Assembly (NCBI GenBank): GCA_944381335.1
Contig: CALWKT010000055.1
Coordinates: forward strand, 1-5,520
Source: an uncultured Christensenellaceae bacterium
GTDB lineage: Bacteria; Bacillota_A; Clostridia; Christensenellales; UBA3700
DNA length: 5,520 nucleotides
Direction of reading: 5' to 3'
Positions 1-5,221 of this stretch are shown piece after piece. The notes beneath the pieces are model-generated. The model did no database searches, was not told the DNA's origin, and worked only from the letters and a program-made list of their open reading frames with translations. The position numbers and the translations under genes were made by a program. Position 1 is the first letter of the stretch. Each line of letters begins with the position of its first letter.

Positions 1-516
1 AAAGAGGCAATTTCTGCGCGCAAAAGACCTTATCTGTGACAAGAGTCGCCCGCCTTAAGCCGGATTTACATCGGACAAGGCTAATCCGATGCAGGAAACA
101 AAGATAATTTTAATATTTTTTAGCGTCAAAACCTAAGCTCCTGGTAAAAACAGACGAACAATGAACGTCAGCGGTGTAAAACGCAAAAGCCGTATAAAAT
201 CCGGATCGCGTTTGTCGGAAGGGGCAATGCGGAATTGAAAGCCGATTACAAAACGACGAAAACGGGTATCGGGGTAAACGCGCGGGGTGTTGAAAGCGCA
301 ATAAAGAGCAATGATTATAGCCGTAAATCCCCGGGCGAAAAAAACGCCGTTAAACAAAGCGAATTTGCAGGAGTAAAAACCTTTTCACTCCCCCGCGTCA
401 TCATGCGCGCAAGATCGGAATGAATATCTTGTCGTCACGAATAGTTGCAAGAGGCACAACGTGCGACGGCTAACGAAAGCAAGTTGCTTAATCAGACGTT
501 GCGCCTGAAAAAGCCG
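1..516. other. gene-free stretch, left end of window
   Basis: I see no credible gene here. Open frames of about 60-90 codons exist on both strands, but they lack a ribosome binding site at a sensible distance, overlap one another and encode no recognisable motif. An AAAGGAG at 577-583, just to the right, leads only to a TTG two bases away followed by a short frame. The one local structure worth naming is the hairpin at 69-91, listed separately. Base composition is mixed, and purine-rich on the plus strand in places (300-380), but it has no coding periodicity that I can see. Confidence 0.6.
69..91. repeat. 7-bp inverted repeat / hairpin
   Basis: CATCGGA (69-75) and TCCGATG (85-91) are perfect complements around a 9-base loop. 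An alternative pairing CGGATT (61-66) with AATCCG (83-88) is mutually exclusive with it. A T-rich run follows only at about 107-121, too far from the stem for a standard intrinsic terminator. It could be the end of an upstream transcript or just a chance hairpin. Confidence 0.35.
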
Positions 517-532
517 TGTTTCATGTGAAACA
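517..532. promoter_or_regulatory. parS-like ParB-binding palindrome (15/16)
   Basis: The 16-mer TGTTTCATGTGAAACA differs at a single central base from TGTTTCACGTGAAACA, which fits the Firmicutes chromosomal parS consensus TGTTNCACGTGAAACA. Both outer half-sites are intact. In this family parS is the nucleation site for ParB (Spo0J) spreading and SMC loading, and sites cluster around the replication origin. The surroundings agree: the site is in a gene-free region with two further parS-related sequences within 2 kb, and yabP-yabQ is itself origin-proximal in Bacillus. The central C-to-T change breaks the perfect symmetry and may lower affinity. No parA or parB gene is visible in the window. 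Confidence 0.6.
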
Positions 533-657
533 ACGATAAAAATGATGAAAAACGAGCTCTGAATCCTGTTGGAAATAAAGGAGTTTTGAGTATTGTAAGT
601 AATGATGCCGCGATCGTGACGAGACTCAGAAACCAAGTAAGAGAGGGATTGTAAGAC

Positions 658-686
658 CGACAACCAAGTCGTGGGACGACAACCAA
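658..686. repeat. short direct repeat CGACAACCAA, period 19
   Basis: CGACAACCAA occurs at 658-667 and again at 677-686, 19 bp apart. A weaker relative, AGAAACCAAG, sits about 30 bp upstream. The pair lies directly before the larger tandem array and may be its decayed edge or an independent small repeat. Confidence 0.5.
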
Positions 687-700
687 ATAGGCTTTGCTAA

Positions 701-945
701 GCGCAACAAGCGTCGGCATGTGCCGGCGATCAATGCTCCCTGTCGGTCGAATTGTGCGATATACAGTCTTTGCCGGGCGCAACAAGCGTCGACATGTGCT
801 GGCGATCAATGCTCTCTGTCGGTCGAATTGCGGCGGTACACAGTCTTTGCTTGGCGCAACAAGCGTCGACATGTGCCGGCGATCAATGCTCTCTGTCGGT
901 CGAATTGTGCGGCATACATACTTTGTCGGGCGCAACAAGCGTAGA
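701..945. repeat. tandem array of 76-77 bp units (three full, one partial)
   Basis: Units begin with GCGCAACAAGCGT at 701, 777, 854 and 930, giving lengths of 76, 77 and 76 bp plus a partial fourth unit that degrades after about 16 bases. The first 54 bases of units 2 and 3 differ at only one position. The last 22-23 bases of each unit are clearly related but more divergent. The sequence just before 701 (CTTTGCTAA) resembles the end of a unit, and weak resemblance continues past 960, so the array probably was longer. Because 76 is not a multiple of three, each copy is read in a different frame, so this is not a protein repeat. Each unit carries a GATC, and the first can form the hairpin GTCGGC-ATGT-GCCGGC at 711-726. 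The function is unknown. Confidence 0.85.
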
Positions 946-2274
946 TATGCGCCTGTCGACTAATAACTGCGGCTGTTGTCATGCCTCCGGCGATGCAGAT
1001 TTATTGCGGGTTGTGCCCGGAAGCGCGATGCGACAGTGCGTTGTAGGATCAGAATCGGTTTAAGGCTGAAAAGATCGCTTTTTTGCGGGGCTTTCGGAGT
1101 GCGTACCGAGTTTATCTCGTTCGTTTCCGTCTCATCTCTTTTGTGTGCGCAAGGTAAAGCAAGCGGTAGCGTTTCGTGCTGTCTGAAAACAAAAACAGAA
1201 CGTTTATTTCCGCTAGTTATAACATATAGCAATATCTGCAAAAGTGGGCGCATGACGGTTGATCGAGAAAAATAAGCGAAATGTAATATTTGCAGAAACA
1301 AGGACTACTCTGCTGCGTACACGCTGAGAGTGAGCGGAGGCATTGGTCGGCTATTGCGAATTGACCTTGTTACGGTCAAAGAAGCTTACAACAGTTACAG
1401 GTGCATTGTAAAGCTTTGCATTATGTAGTCAGATACAAGAAACACGGCTTGAAACTGATGCTACCTCAGGCGATGATTTTCAGTGAGTCTTTTTGAAACT
1501 ACGGCATAAAGCAAAAAGGCTTCGCTTTGTGAATCGGTCTGCTATACGCGACAGCGACAAATGCTCCCGCCGCGCGGGCGCCTCAGGGCGGTTTGTATTA
1601 TCCTGGTCCGGTATGGCAGAGACGCGTGAAAGCGTAGCTGACGGTAAACTGGTATTTCGAATCGGGTGAACTGATGAAAAACCAGACGGTTGCGCAATAT
1701 CGCTAAATACGCATAACGCTCAAGTCCTGATTTTCCGCGCTTCTTTGCAGGGACAGCAGATGAAAAGCGTGGTTTGCACATGAGAAAACGCGATTTGGCG
1801 CGCGCGAGACATCAAAATTGGCGAGGCAGTAAGCTGTTTTAAACAAAGTAAGACTTGCGTGAGGTGGGCGAGAGGGGGCGCTTTGCGCGAAAAAGGCGGG
1901 CGGCAAGATGTTCAAAACGAGATCGCTAGCGCGCTTCCCTGCCTGATTCTGCTTAAATACGATTAATTCCGCACAGAAGTCAACGAGCGTGCGGGTAACA
2001 TGTGGTCAACGTTTATCTGCGACCGGAGTTTAGGTTCGACGGCGTCTGCCGTTATTCAGGTGCGGTAAAAGAAAGCAAGCGAAAAATGCGGGATTCACGA
2101 CGGCGTGTTTGAGAGGATCGATCAAACTGCGTAACGGGGAGAACGTGCGAAAAGAGACGACGTTCGTCGCGTGGCGAACTGTGTTCGGACGGTCGCGCCT
2201 GACAGGAAGAACGGGTGGGTCTGACACCAAAGAAAGCGTCCCCCTGATGCAGAGGCAAGCTTCGCATTTTAAAA
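946..2274. other. gene-free stretch between repeat array and parS-like region
   Basis: About 1.3 kb without a supportable gene. Frames of up to 113 codons occur on both strands near 960-1301 and of 79 codons near 1542-1781, but their translations are rich in Arg, Ser and Cys with no domain pattern, start without ribosome binding sites and overlap on opposite strands. I looked for a frameshifted gene by reading neighbouring frames and saw no continuous family-like sequence. Several inverted repeats occur: the pair at 1361-1416, and a small ACGGC-GTCT-GCCGT hairpin at 2039-2052. No tRNA, tmRNA or riboswitch could be substantiated. Confidence 0.55.
1361..1416. repeat. two adjacent inverted repeats
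   Basis: The first is TTGACC (1361-1366) with GGTCAA (1374-1379) around a 7-base loop. The second is AAGCTTACAA (1382-1391) with TTGTAAAGCTT (1406-1416), a 10-bp stem with one bulged A around a 14-base loop. They stand two bases apart, which would allow coaxial stacking if transcribed. No T-run follows, so they are not terminators. They could be part of a structured RNA or protein-binding DNA; nothing here decides between these. Confidence 0.4.
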
Positions 2275-2290
2275 AGTTTCACGCGGAACA
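2275..2290. promoter_or_regulatory. degenerate parS-like site (13/16)
   Basis: AGTTTCACGCGGAACA matches TGTTTCACGTGAAACA at 13 of 16 positions. The left half and centre (GTTTCACG) are intact, and the changes are at the outer left base and in the right half. On its own it would be a weak call. Its value comes from lying between a 15/16 site and a split pair of perfect half-sites. A hairpin TTTGTC/GACAAA (2294-2299 and 2308-2313) follows directly. It may be a decayed or low-affinity ParB site. Confidence 0.35.
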
Positions 2291-2480
2291 AATTTTGTCG
2301 AAAATAAGACAAATATAGGCTAAATTATAATTAATAAACATAATAATTAACTAACAATTATGAAAATCAGCAAATTTTCAATAGCAAATAGTTATATTTA
2401 CGCAGACAAATTCCGGCTGAAAAATCATAAAACAAAAATATTTTTACCAATGTTTCACGGGTTTTGTGAAACATTTATAA
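2291..2480. other. AT-rich island with several inverted repeats
   Basis: The stretch is strongly AT-rich, unlike the flanking DNA, especially at 2305-2400, where long runs consist almost only of A and T. It contains the TTTGTC/GACAAA hairpin (2294-2313), a perfect 12-bp palindrome of five A, TA and five T at 2434-2445, and the split parS element at 2449-2475. Easily melted DNA next to ParB-type sites recalls origin regions, but I found no DnaA-box cluster beside it. A frame of 61 codons from 2360 has no ribosome binding site and is probably fortuitous. Confidence 0.5.
2449..2475. repeat. 10-bp inverted repeat made of two parS half-sites split by 7 bp
   Basis: TGTTTCAC (2451-2458) and GTGAAACA (2466-2473) are exactly the left and right halves of the perfect parS palindrome, separated by GGGTTTT. 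The symmetry extends two more bases on each side, so the complete stem is 10 bp (AA-TGTTTCAC with GTGAAACA-TT). It may be a parS site into which 7 bp were inserted, a spaced binding site for a ParB-like protein, or a hairpin whose resemblance is accidental. A 7-bp offset would rotate one half-site by roughly two thirds of a helical turn, so normal ParB dimer binding is doubtful. Confidence 0.5.
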
Positions 2481-3027
2481 TCATAAATTATCAGTTTGAT
2501 TTACAAAGCGATCTGTCCGGCGAAAGGATACGTTTTTTTGCCTGAAACCGCATATAAATCCGCAGAAAAATTGCGAAAAATCCGTTTGAGCCGGTACAGA
2601 GTCGCCGGAATCTGGCATAAAATTAGCAAAATAACGCTGTCTTGTTTTACCGCTTCTTGATTTTACCGCATGCGTTTCCGCTCTTCTCTGCCTCCGCAGA
2701 CTATCGTTTTGCTTTTTATCCGAACGATTTTATCGGAGCGCTTTTTTTGCCCGGGCTTCTTCGCCGGTGCGGTTTCGCTGAAGAACTTTTCCGGACGGCT
2801 TTTGTCGGAATACGCTCGTATAAGCGCTTTTGCCCGGGCGTCTTCGCCGCGGCGAAGCTTGCTCGGGAAAGCTTGCGTCGGCGCGTTTTTTTTGTGCGCT
2901 CTCCGCTGAGGTGGCTTTTGCTGAGTTTTCACGTCCGGATTTATCCGTATTGCCGGTCAAAGTATGCCGTCTCGTTTTGTTTCAAAAGGATTTTATGTCT
3001 GGGTTCGGTTGCCGTGGCGCGAAAAGC
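2481..3027. other. gene-free leader region upstream of the methyltransferase
   Basis: No gene is supported. A plus-strand frame of 129 codons (2642-3031) and a Lys/Arg-rich minus-strand frame of 89 codons (2663-2932) occupy the same DNA, neither has a ribosome binding site, and their composition reflects the GC-rich and T-tract repeats at 2737-2905. T-runs at 2531-2537 and 2886-2893 lack convincing preceding stems, so I do not call terminators. Confidence 0.5.
2737..2905. repeat. imperfect GC-rich / T-tract repeats
   Basis: A 30-bp element at 2737-2766 (AGCGC, T-tract, GCCCGGGC, TTCTTCGCCG) recurs at 2823-2849 with a shorter T-tract and one change in the arm. A third, weaker relative (GTCGGCGCG plus eight T) lies at about 2877-2893. 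Within the second copy, GAAGCTTGC and GAAAGCTTGC are also repeated. GCCCGGGC is itself an 8-bp palindrome. The purpose is unknown; slippage-prone duplicated spacer DNA is the simplest reading. Confidence 0.55.
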
Positions 3028-3056
3028 TTGAATATGCGGCAAGGTTGTGTTATCTT
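3028..3056 (+). promoter_or_regulatory. sigma-A-like promoter of the methyltransferase gene
   Basis: TTGAAT (3028-3033) and TATCTT (3051-3056) are separated by 17 bp, each matching four of six consensus positions. Transcription would begin near 3063, giving a short leader of about 20-25 bases that carries the ribosome binding site. No better candidate is visible within 100 bp upstream of the gene. Confidence 0.45.
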
Positions 3057-3071
3057 TGAAATGACGAAATC

Positions 3072-3077
3072 AGGAGG
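3072..3077 (+). promoter_or_regulatory. ribosome binding site fixing the GTG start
   Basis: A full AGGAGG lies 8 bases before the GTG at 3086. It decides the start, since no ATG near the beginning of the frame has a comparable site. Confidence 0.85.
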
Positions 3078-3085
3078 TTGTCCGA

Positions 3086-3952
3086 GTGAACGAACAAGAG
3101 GCTGCAAAAGAGATTCTTGACGCCTTGACCGGCAGGTACAGGTTTTACGCGGTGGGAGAGGGTCATTCCATCGTAAAGCACGTAAAAGGTCTGGTTTCAA
3201 ACAGCAAGCCGAATCCGACACGGCAGTACGTAGCGGAGGGGCTTTGGTTCAACAAGATGCTGGTTGACGCCGGCGCGCGGCTGCATGCGATAATAATCTG
3301 CCCGGAGAAGGTGTATACCGTCGAGGCGGCAAAGCTTGCCGAAAGGCTTGCGGAGGCGTGCGATCAGCGTTTTACCGTCAGTGCGAAGACGTTTGAAAAG
3401 ATAAGCGAGAGAGAAAAGCCGGACGGGATCATGAGCATAGCGTATTTCTCGCTTACCGACGTAAAAGACATCGCGTTTACCGACAAGAGCGTGGTTCTCG
3501 TTCTTGACGGGGTGGAGATCCCGGGGAACGTCGGCACGATGATAAGGGTCGGGGACGGCGCGGGAGTCGACGCGGTTTTTATCTGCAACAGAAAGGCGCG
3601 TATGACCCATCCCAAGCTTCTTCAGTCGAGCATGGGGAGTATTCTGAGCATTCCCATTGTTGAGTTTGAAAACGCGGAAGACTGCTATAAAGCGCTGTCT
3701 GAGCGCGGCTTTGAGGTTTATCTGACTGACAGCAGGGCGGAGAAGAGCTATTACGAGTACCCGTACGGAAAGCGCACGGCGTTCGTGATGGGCAGCGAAA
3801 GGTACGGCATTTCGCGCGCCTGGTATGACAAGGACGTGTTGCTGTTGTCGATTCCGATGTTCGGCAAATGCGACTCGTTAAACGTCGGAGTCGCGGCAAC
3901 GGTCGTCTGTTACGAGGCGAGCCTCAAGAACAAGGGGTTCATAAAGAGATAA
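3086..3952 (+). CDS. SpoU/TrmH-family RNA 2'-O-ribose methyltransferase
   Basis: The 288-residue protein is an S-adenosylmethionine-dependent methyltransferase of the SPOUT (SpoU/TrmH) superfamily, which methylates a ribose 2'-OH in rRNA or tRNA in the cytoplasm. Residues about 26-115 resemble the N-terminal substrate-binding domain: the segment NPTRQYVAEGLWFNKMLVDAG corresponds to the usual start of that domain. The catalytic knot domain follows. Motif 1 is DGVEIPGNVGTMIRV (141-155), with the expected Asn148 and Arg154. Motif 2 is VMGSERYGIS (234-243), with Glu238. Motif 3 is SIPMFGKCDSLNVGVAA (255-271), with Ser264, Leu265 and Asn266. All core motifs are intact, so it should be active. The GSE in motif 2 also occurs in TsnR-type 23S rRNA enzymes, but the RNA target cannot be assigned from sequence. 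GTG is preferred as start because of the AGGAGG 8 bases upstream. The gene stands alone, with its own promoter and a terminator 190 bp downstream. Confidence 0.9.
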   Translation: MNEQEAAKEILDALTGRYRFYAVGEGHSIVKHVKGLVSNSKPNPTRQYVAEGLWFNKMLVDAGARLHAIIICPEKVYTVEAAKLAERLAEACDQRFTVSAKTFEKISEREKPDGIMSIAYFSLTDVKDIAFTDKSVVLVLDGVEIPGNVGTMIRVGDGAGVDAVFICNRKARMTHPKLLQSSMGSILSIPIVEFENAEDCYKALSERGFEVYLTDSRAEKSYYEYPYGKRTAFVMGSERYGISRAWYDKDVLLLSIPMFGKCDSLNVGVAATVVCYEASLKNKGFIKR

Positions 3953-4004
3953 GAAGTAAAAGCCTCTGAGACGCGTTCTTTATGACGAAGGCATAAAATA
4001 ATGC

Positions 4005-4142
4005 CGTGATCCGTTGAGGAACCGGCAAACGGCGGAAAGGCGCGTGTATGGCGCAAAATACGCGATCTGAGCGCGATAAAGGCGTATTCTGAAGGAGAGG
4101 GCTGAGTAACTGCGGAAAACAGCGAAAAATCACGCGAAACAA
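4005..4142 (+). ncRNA. candidate structured RNA or long 3' untranslated region
   Basis: Between the methyltransferase stop and its terminator lies non-coding sequence with nested potential helices. CGTGAT (4005-4010) pairs with ATCACG (4129-4134), enclosing CCGTT/AACGG (4011-4015 with 4028-4032) and a 7-bp stem CGCGTGT/ATACGCG (4041-4047 with 4058-4064, one G-U pair). A smaller hairpin, GGCAT/ATGCC at 3990-4005, precedes it and would compete for base 4005. The terminator directly follows. A TAAAAT at 3994-3999 could be a -10 element but has no good -35. It may be an independent small RNA or simply the structured tail of the mRNA. I do not recognise a known RNA family. Confidence 0.35.
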
Positions 4143-4169
4143 GGCTGAGCGTCGGCTCGGTCTTTTTTT
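4143..4169 (+). terminator. intrinsic terminator
   Basis: An 8-bp stem, GGCTGAGC (4143-4150) with GCTCGGTC (4155-4162, including two G-U pairs), closes a GTCG tetraloop and runs into seven T at 4163-4169. This is a textbook Rho-independent terminator for plus-strand transcription from the methyltransferase gene or the RNA before it. Confidence 0.85.
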
Positions 4170-4510
4170 ATGCCGAAAAGCGGAAATAAAGCGGAAACGA
4201 AGGCGTTTGACGGCGAAGTCGGATGTGTAAAGGAAAATGCGGTAAAAGAGCGAGAATAACGCCGATACGGGCGTGTTCGCGCAATACGGACAAAAATACG
4301 AAAACAGTTTTCAAGGCGAAGTATTGCTATATTACGCGCGTAATATTTAAGAAGATGTCGACAAAACGTGCGAAAACATCAAAAAATGGATAAACAAGGT
4401 ATTTTAAATCGGAATATAATCATCGGAAAAGCGTTGATAACTAAAAACAGGTCAATCAAAATTAAAAAAATTAAACTTTAGTTTTAGTAATAATTTGAGT
4501 AAAAAATATT
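4170..4510. other. convergent intergenic region with palindromes
   Basis: About 340 bp separate the plus-strand terminator from the end of yabQ and hold no gene. Two symmetric sequences stand out: a 13-base palindrome GAAAACAGTTTTC at 4300-4312 and a perfect 18-bp palindrome at 4329-4346. From about 4400 onward the DNA is very AT-rich, and at 4463-4484 a weak AAAC-TTTA-GTTT stem adjoins a run of seven A, which might help end minus-strand transcription. Confidence 0.5.
4329..4346. repeat. perfect 18-bp palindrome
   Basis: ATATTACGCGCGTAATAT is fully self-complementary about the centre between 4337 and 4338. With no spacer it is a better protein-binding site than an RNA hairpin, although a 7-bp stem with a GCGC loop is possible. 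It lies between convergent genes, not at a promoter, so an operator role for either flanking gene is not obvious. Confidence 0.6.
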
Positions 4511-4537
4511 AAAAAAACGGCAAAATAATGCTATTTT
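4511..4537 (-). terminator. weak intrinsic terminator of yabQ
   Basis: On the minus strand a 6-bp all-AT stem (AAAATA/TATTTT, 4522-4527 with 4532-4537, 4-base loop) overlaps the yabQ stop codon and is followed, after four G/C bases, by seven T (4517-4511). The stem is weak and the gap before the T-run is not ideal. Confidence 0.3.
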
Positions 4538-4896
4538 AGTATATATCTGGCTATAAAACTGCGTCTGAAAGACTGAGACAAGCGTTCAGCGGCTTTTTTG
4601 CCGTGCGGTACGAGGGGGGATAAAAAGAACGCAATACTTGTGCGAAATATTACTGTTAAAGTTATTGTGTACACGAGAAAAAATGCTCTGAAATCGCCGT
4701 TGTTAAGTTTCAGAACGGCGAGCCACAGCAGTGCCGAAAATGCGGCAACGACAGAAAATTCAGCAAAAAAGCGGAAAAACGACCTGAGCGGCGCGCATTT
4801 GTCGGCAAAAGCGGTGAGAGCCAGTCCTCCGCCTGCCCCGGCAGATATCGCGGAAAGACACGCCAGCACGGCAAACTGACTTCCCGGGTCTGTCAT
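4531..4896 (-). CDS. yabQ: spore cortex biosynthesis membrane protein YabQ
   Basis: The 121-residue protein is hydrophobic, with predicted membrane segments at about 6-30, 44-64 and 70-97, then a basic tail (about 99-121, rich in Arg and Lys) expected to face the cytoplasm. The stretch LNNGDFRAFFLV (64-75) fits the YabQ-family pattern of an Asn-Gly pair, an Arg and an aromatic-rich membrane helix. In Bacillus subtilis YabQ is a mother-cell protein placed at the forespore membrane and needed for cortex peptidoglycan formation. This copy is on the short side for the family, mainly at the C-terminal end. Its ATG overlaps the yabP stop in TAATG and no ribosome binding site precedes it, so translation is probably coupled. 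The stop is TAG. In many spore-formers divIC follows yabQ; here it does not. Identification rests on order and topology more than on strong sequence identity. Confidence 0.8.
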   Translation of the reverse strand: MTDPGSQFAVLACLSAISAGAGGGLALTAFADKCAPLRSFFRFFAEFSVVAAFSALLWLAVLKLNNGDFRAFFLVYTITLTVIFRTSIAFFLSPLVPHGKKAAERLSQSFRRSFIARYILK

Positions 4897-5174
4897 TATT
4901 TGAAAAGTCTGGCGAAAAAGCCTTTCGGAGTTAGCTGTCTGCTTTGTGTGACAGAGCTGATTTTTCCTTCGATCACGGCTTTTTTGTTTTCAACGTCGAT
5001 AAGTTTCGGGCTGAGACACTCTCCTGTCACCGTGATTACAAATTCGCCTGCTTTTGCCACAAAAGATTTGTCTGATGAAGAAACGGCTCCGGTTATGCCT
5101 CCGAGCGTGACCGATCTTGAGAAGTCCACCTGAGCCGTTGCCGACGGTTTTGCTTGTTGTTCCCTTTCCTGCAT
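4896..5174 (-). CDS. yabP: sporulation protein YabP
   Basis: The 92-residue protein belongs to the YabP/YqfC family of small soluble sporulation proteins. After a polar N-terminus (1-17), the domain covers about 18-80: SVTLGGITGAVSSSDKSFVA (21-40) corresponds to the family's opening strand with its conserved TG, followed by the segment ending in VTGECLSPKLIDVE (49-62) and the closing GKISSVTQSR (70-79). Adjacent yabQ favours YabP over YqfC. In Bacillus subtilis yabP is expressed in the mother cell under SigE and is needed for spore cortex formation; the molecular mechanism is not well defined. The frame is open up to 5375, but the ATG at 5174 is the start because a GGGAGGTG site stands just upstream and family length fits 90-100 residues. 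The tail KGFFARLFK is basic and hydrophobic and might touch the membrane. Confidence 0.85.
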   Translation of the reverse strand: MQEREQQAKPSATAQVDFSRSVTLGGITGAVSSSDKSFVAKAGEFVITVTGECLSPKLIDVENKKAVIEGKISSVTQSRQLTPKGFFARLFK

Positions 5175-5178
5175 TGCG

Positions 5179-5186
5179 CACCTCCC
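5179..5186 (-). promoter_or_regulatory. ribosome binding site of yabP
   Basis: GGGAGGTG on the minus strand, with its GGAGG ending 6 bases before the ATG at 5174. It settles the yabP start against longer alternatives in the same frame. Confidence 0.85.
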
Positions 5187-5192
5187 AAAGAT

Positions 5193-5221
5193 AAAATATG
5201 AATCCGACCTGACGTTTATGA
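5193..5221 (-). promoter_or_regulatory. SigE-like sporulation promoter of yabPQ
   Basis: Read on the minus strand, TCATAAA (5221-5215) matches the SigE -35 pattern KMATATW at six of seven positions. After a 14-bp spacer, CATATTTT (5200-5193) matches the -10 pattern CATACAMT at five of eight. Spacing is exactly in the known range and yabP is a SigE gene in Bacillus. The objection is that transcription would start near 5187, leaving the ribosome binding site at the extreme 5' end of the mRNA, so the true start could be further upstream. Confidence 0.45.

Noticed and set aside
492..938. 148-codon minus-strand frame across the tandem array
   Set aside because: The array period is not a multiple of three, so copies are read in shifting frames. 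There is no ribosome binding site and no domain.
701..945. CRISPR array
   Set aside because: Units are 76-77 bp, and the intervals between conserved cores are homologous to each other, not unique spacers; no cas gene is nearby.
1318..1480. Thiamine pyrophosphate riboswitch, prompted by GCTGAGAG at 1323-1330
   Set aside because: The second conserved region of that riboswitch is missing and no thiamine gene lies downstream.
2020..2240. tmRNA-like start (GGTTCGACGGCGTCTGCCG)
   Set aside because: No T-arm with a GTTCRA core, no CCA-proximal acceptor strand and no tag reading frame follow within the expected distance.
2925..2934. TTTTCACGTC as another ParB half-site
   Set aside because: Only one half resembles parS and the other half has no match.
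2642..3031. 129-codon plus-strand frame upstream of the methyltransferase, and the Lys/Arg-rich minus-strand frame on the same DNA
   Set aside because: No ribosome binding site for either; composition follows the GC-rich and T-tract repeats; the two contradict each other.
4126..4141. Fourth parS-like site (right half CACGCGAAACA)
   Set aside because: Only about 11 of 16 positions match and it lies within the likely transcribed tail of the methyltransferase unit.
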